Of a DNA stretch of 6,722 bases, positions 4,186 through 6,722 are shown one piece after another. Within the stretch, counting starts at the first letter, position 1. Every line of letters begins with the position of its first letter. The stretch is from positions 1-6,722 of the forward strand of contig JAGVIF010000180.1 of the NCBI GenBank assembly GCA_020056205.1, read 5' to 3'. Position numbers and translations under genes: made by a program. Origin of the DNA: Lentisphaeria bacterium. Its GTDB lineage: Bacteria > Verrucomicrobiota > Lentisphaeria > Victivallales > GWF2-50-93. The notes beneath the pieces are model-generated. The model made no database searches, was not told where the DNA came from, and worked only from the letters and a program-made list of their open reading frames with translations.

Positions 4186-6722
4186 AAAGATTTATTCTAA
4201 TTGACTGCCCCGCCGGCACATCGAGCGGCTCGGACTGAAACGCCTTATCCTTCAACGGATCGAAGAACGGATTCTTTGTCAAGACGGCCTTCACCGGCTT
4301 GTCGGTCGGGTTATGCACTTCGAGTGACCAGGCATCCTCGCCGGTCTGCGCCAGCGTCAGGAAGAGTTCCGGTTGATCACACGTAACGGGATGGCCGACG
4401 AACAAATCCAACTTGCCGTGCAGGATCAGCCGCGCCCAGGCCTTGCCCTCAAGCATGCCGATCGGACGTGCCTGCTTGAGCGTCCGATCGAACAGATAGG
4501 CTGTCCAACGCTCATTCAGGTTCGAGACCGTCATAGGCAAGCTGGAAATCAGATCGCCCTCCAATACACCGGAGAAACAGTTCTCTTTCTTTCCGTCTAT
4601 GTCCAGCACGTAGCGTCGGCTGATGACGGCGCCCGCAGACGCGGCGATCGTATAGGCGGTCTTGCCGCCGTCCAATCCAAAATCGCGGTAGAACCGCTCC
4701 ACCGTCTCGGTGGTGGCGTTGGACAATTGTTTGGTGTAGGCCGTGGCGCGTGGAATGCCGAGCAGCAGTAATGATATTTCCGCCGATTCTCCCTTCTTTT
4801 GCGGTGTCCGCCCGCCAGGCAGAGCGAAAACGATATTTGTGTTCTGCTTCTCCGGCAAGGACAGTTCCGTCTGCAGGCCGGTGGAAAGCGGGAAAACGGC
4901 CATGCCGCCCATTGGAGAATCGAGCATGGCGGCGTAAGCGTTTGGCTCGAAGGGGATCACGAGGTTCCGCCGCGCGGATTTCGTCGAGATATCCCATGTC
5001 CCAGCGCGAACTGAGCCGTCACTTCCCCGCACCGCCCAGAGCTTAGTCTCGTCAGTGCGGATAAACCCCGCGGTAACGCCGCGATTCGGCAAATCTTTTT
5101 TGAGCGTCAAACGCATCGTCCACAAAAATACCGCCAGCGGATTGTCGGGATCAATATTGACAAAACTGTTGCGCTTTACCAATGTGAAATCAGTCGCCGG
5201 CTCGGTTCTCCATAGAGTGTGCCATACATTCGCCGCGCGGATGCCGTCGCCGAACTTGTGATCGTAACGTCCTTCGCCGATGTTGACATCGCCGGTGTGC
5301 AGGAGGCGGAACGCCTCGCAGACCGATGGCGCCGCAAGATCGTCTCCTTCAGTTCGGCGAAGCGATGCCGGTGCGAAGAAGACCGGCTCACCGTAAGCCG
5401 CGCCATCGAAGGCCGGCGCGCCAAGCAGCGAATCAGTTTTAAAAGCGCCGGAGGGGCTGATTTCCCGTCCGTCCACGCGTTTGTTCGGAGTGGCTAACGG
5501 CTGATTGCCGCCAAGCTGAATCCCGATGCCATCCTTATTTGTCAAATAGCCGTAGCTGAGCTGGTTGTTCCGGTCAGCGCAGTTGAATTCTTCCAGGCGA
5601 TGGTTGCGATCCCACTGCTCCTGGCCGATGGCGCGCTTGCCTTCAGTGTCGGTAACCACCAGCGTCAGGCTATGTTGTTTGTCGTGAGGAAGTTCCAACT
5701 CGAATTCAAATTCATTCTTCCCCTCCGGCAGAAAGCGGCGGAACAGCTTTTCACCGTCATAAACAGTAAGCTCCCGCAGTCCAACGGGCGATTTTGCTTT
5801 GCCGCGCACCCGCCAGCGCAGATTCTGCCAGACAAAATCTCCCGGCAGTCCGCCTTCATAATCACGCGGGTCGGTGAAGCTCCAATCCACGATCTCCGGA
5901 CCGCCGGTGATAAATACGCGCGTCGGATTATCGGGATAGAAATGCCATTGATTCCAATAGGCGGCAACAATATTGTTACCCGAAATTTCATCGCCGACAG
6001 CGGATGCTCCGCCTGCAGGCAGGCGCAATATCGTGCGCCATGGACTGGCGGCAATTTGGGCGGGGGCAGTCATAAAATCAATTGCAATTGGCACCGCGCC
6101 TTGTCCAGCCGCCGCCACCTGACGATGCCCGATGCTTGCGTCCTCGACCAGCTTCCCCTGATTCGATACGACGACCGCGAAGGCATCCCAGTTGGAGAAG
6201 AAATTGGCGAACGGCGCCGCATCCTCTCCAAAAAGATAATTACCGGCTGTCAGTTTGAATCCGCAGGTCGTATACGCATAGTCAAGAGTGGTCATGGCAA
6301 GCTGCCCCTTGACGAAAGGCTGATCGGGAACTAGGCTCGTGTCACGGGAGATAAATACCTTGCCGTCCTCCGAAAGGAAGTGCTTCGGTGGATACATGAA
6401 ACTTGTTCCGTAGTAGAAATAATGGTTGCCAACTTCATCATCAATAGTGAAACCCGGAATAGCTGCGAATTTCGCATCTGTGAACTTCGCGCAGTCCTTT
6501 TTAAGATTATCAAAATTCTCCATAGACAGGGAACTGAACTCCTCGAGGAATACGATGAACGAAAGTCCGTTCTTCTTTGCCTCCGCAACCCACTCCTCAA
6601 CCGTCCCCTCCCCGGAAGAGTATTTTGTCATCGCGCCAATCAGCCCCGGATTTGAAGCCGACAACTCGAAACGTTTTACATTTGCATCCCAGACAAACGG
6701 CGTTACGAACTTGGTCTTGAAC
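4184..6722 (-). CDS. Large PHP-like protein, 5' end outside the window
   Basis: The frame is open to the window edge, giving 845 codons plus a TAG stop; the true start lies upstream. A TTG at 6664 is in frame, but 19 further codons upstream are open, so it is not a supported start. Counting from the first full codon, residues 28-106 resemble a PHP (polymerase and histidinol phosphatase) domain: TKYSSGEGTVEEWVAEAKKNG, then LSFIVFLEEF, then AAIPGFTIDDEVGNHYFYYG. The family's HxH, TDH and PG-x-E-I metal motifs read here as GAM, LEE and PGFTI, so most ligands look replaced; H100 may remain. Around 265-365, RVFITGGPEI followed by a LRELTVYDGEKLFRRFLPEG stretch resembles the beta-sandwich tail found after PHP domains of this type. 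Residues 370-845 are beta-rich and I do not recognise them; the end (LEVHNPTDKPVKAVL) looks like an Ig-like or CBM-like fold. Its pairing with a mannosidase suggests a role in glycan metabolism, perhaps binding rather than catalysis. Confidence 0.8.
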   Translation of the reverse strand, partial: FKTKFVTPFVWDANVKRFELSASNPGLIGAMTKYSSGEGTVEEWVAEAKKNGLSFIVFLEEFSSLSMENFDNLKKDCAKFTDAKFAAIPGFTIDDEVGNHYFYYGTSFMYPPKHFLSEDGKVFISRDTSLVPDQPFVKGQLAMTTLDYAYTTCGFKLTAGNYLFGEDAAPFANFFSNWDAFAVVVSNQGKLVEDASIGHRQVAAAGQGAVPIAIDFMTAPAQIAASPWRTILRLPAGGASAVGDEISGNNIVAAYWNQWHFYPDNPTRVFITGGPEIVDWSFTDPRDYEGGLPGDFVWQNLRWRVRGKAKSPVGLRELTVYDGEKLFRRFLPEGKNEFEFELELPHDKQHSLTLVVTDTEGKRAIGQEQWDRNHRLEEFNCADRNNQLSYGYLTNKDGIGIQLGGNQPLATPNKRVDGREISPSGAFKTDSLLGAPAFDGAAYGEPVFFAPASLRRTEGDDLAAPSVCEAFRLLHTGDVNIGEGRYDHKFGDGIRAANVWHTLWRTEPATDFTLVKRNSFVNIDPDNPLAVFLWTMRLTLKKDLPNRGVTAGFIRTDETKLWAVRGSDGSVRAGTWDISTKSARRNLVIPFEPNAYAAMLDSPMGGMAVFPLSTGLQTELSLPEKQNTNIVFALPGGRTPQKKGESAEISLLLLGIPRATAYTKQLSNATTETVERFYRDFGLDGGKTAYTIAASAGAVISRRYVLDIDGKKENCFSGVLEGDLISSLPMTVSNLNERWTAYLFDRTLKQARPIGMLEGKAWARLILHGKLDLFVGHPVTCDQPELFLTLAQTGEDAWSLEVHNPTDKPVKAVLTKNPFFDPLKDKAFQSEPLDVPAGQSIRINL

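Noticed and set aside
5600..6334. Open frame of 244 codons on the plus strand, antisense to the PHP-like gene
   Set aside because: It lies wholly inside a better-supported gene on the other strand and its product has no family features; it is a shadow of GC-rich coding sequence.
6662..6664. TTG as the start of the PHP-like gene
   Set aside because: The frame stays open for 19 more codons to the window edge with coding-like sequence, so the gene is cut, not started, here.

Overview
The window holds two complete or near-complete protein genes and one damaged gene, all on the minus strand, plus a repeat-dense intergenic island of about 960 bp. In transcription order these are: the 3' part of a large PHP-like protein gene cut by the right window edge (4184-6722), a GH38-type alpha-mannosidase gene (1647-4169), the repeat island (685-1646), and a short sulfatase gene that has lost its catalytic middle (31-684). 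The genes that carry the protein information suggest a glycan-degrading bacterium.

The likely source is a PVC-group bacterium such as Lentisphaerota, Kiritimatiellota or Verrucomicrobiota. This is inference: sulfatase plus GH38 content fits, and the island contains several dispersed repeat families that I recall from those and related genomes (10-bp-period GATGAACACC-like words, 9-bp-period GGAC words, and the AATATCCAATATCCAAC motif). No rRNA, tRNA or marker gene is present to confirm it.

The PHP-like gene and the mannosidase gene form a tight operon. Only 14 nt separate them, and the TAG stop of the first overlaps an AGGAGG ribosome-binding site for the second. The mannosidase keeps its zinc-site and nucleophile motifs. 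In the PHP-like protein the usual metal-binding residues appear to be replaced, so it may be a pseudo-enzyme. The pair probably acts on mannose-containing glycans; sulfated substrates are only hinted at by the broken sulfatase downstream.

The island is a mosaic of at least six repeat types: a 33-bp near-identical direct repeat, an exact 27-bp repeat, GC-rich bulged hairpins, three copies of a small nested stem-loop element, 10-bp-period arrays (one pair forming a long inverted repeat), and a 9-bp-period array. The nested stem-loop family is the most interesting part: its outer sequence is constant, while the inner stem changes with compensating substitutions. Read on the minus strand, each stem is followed by TTTTATC, so it could terminate the mannosidase transcript.
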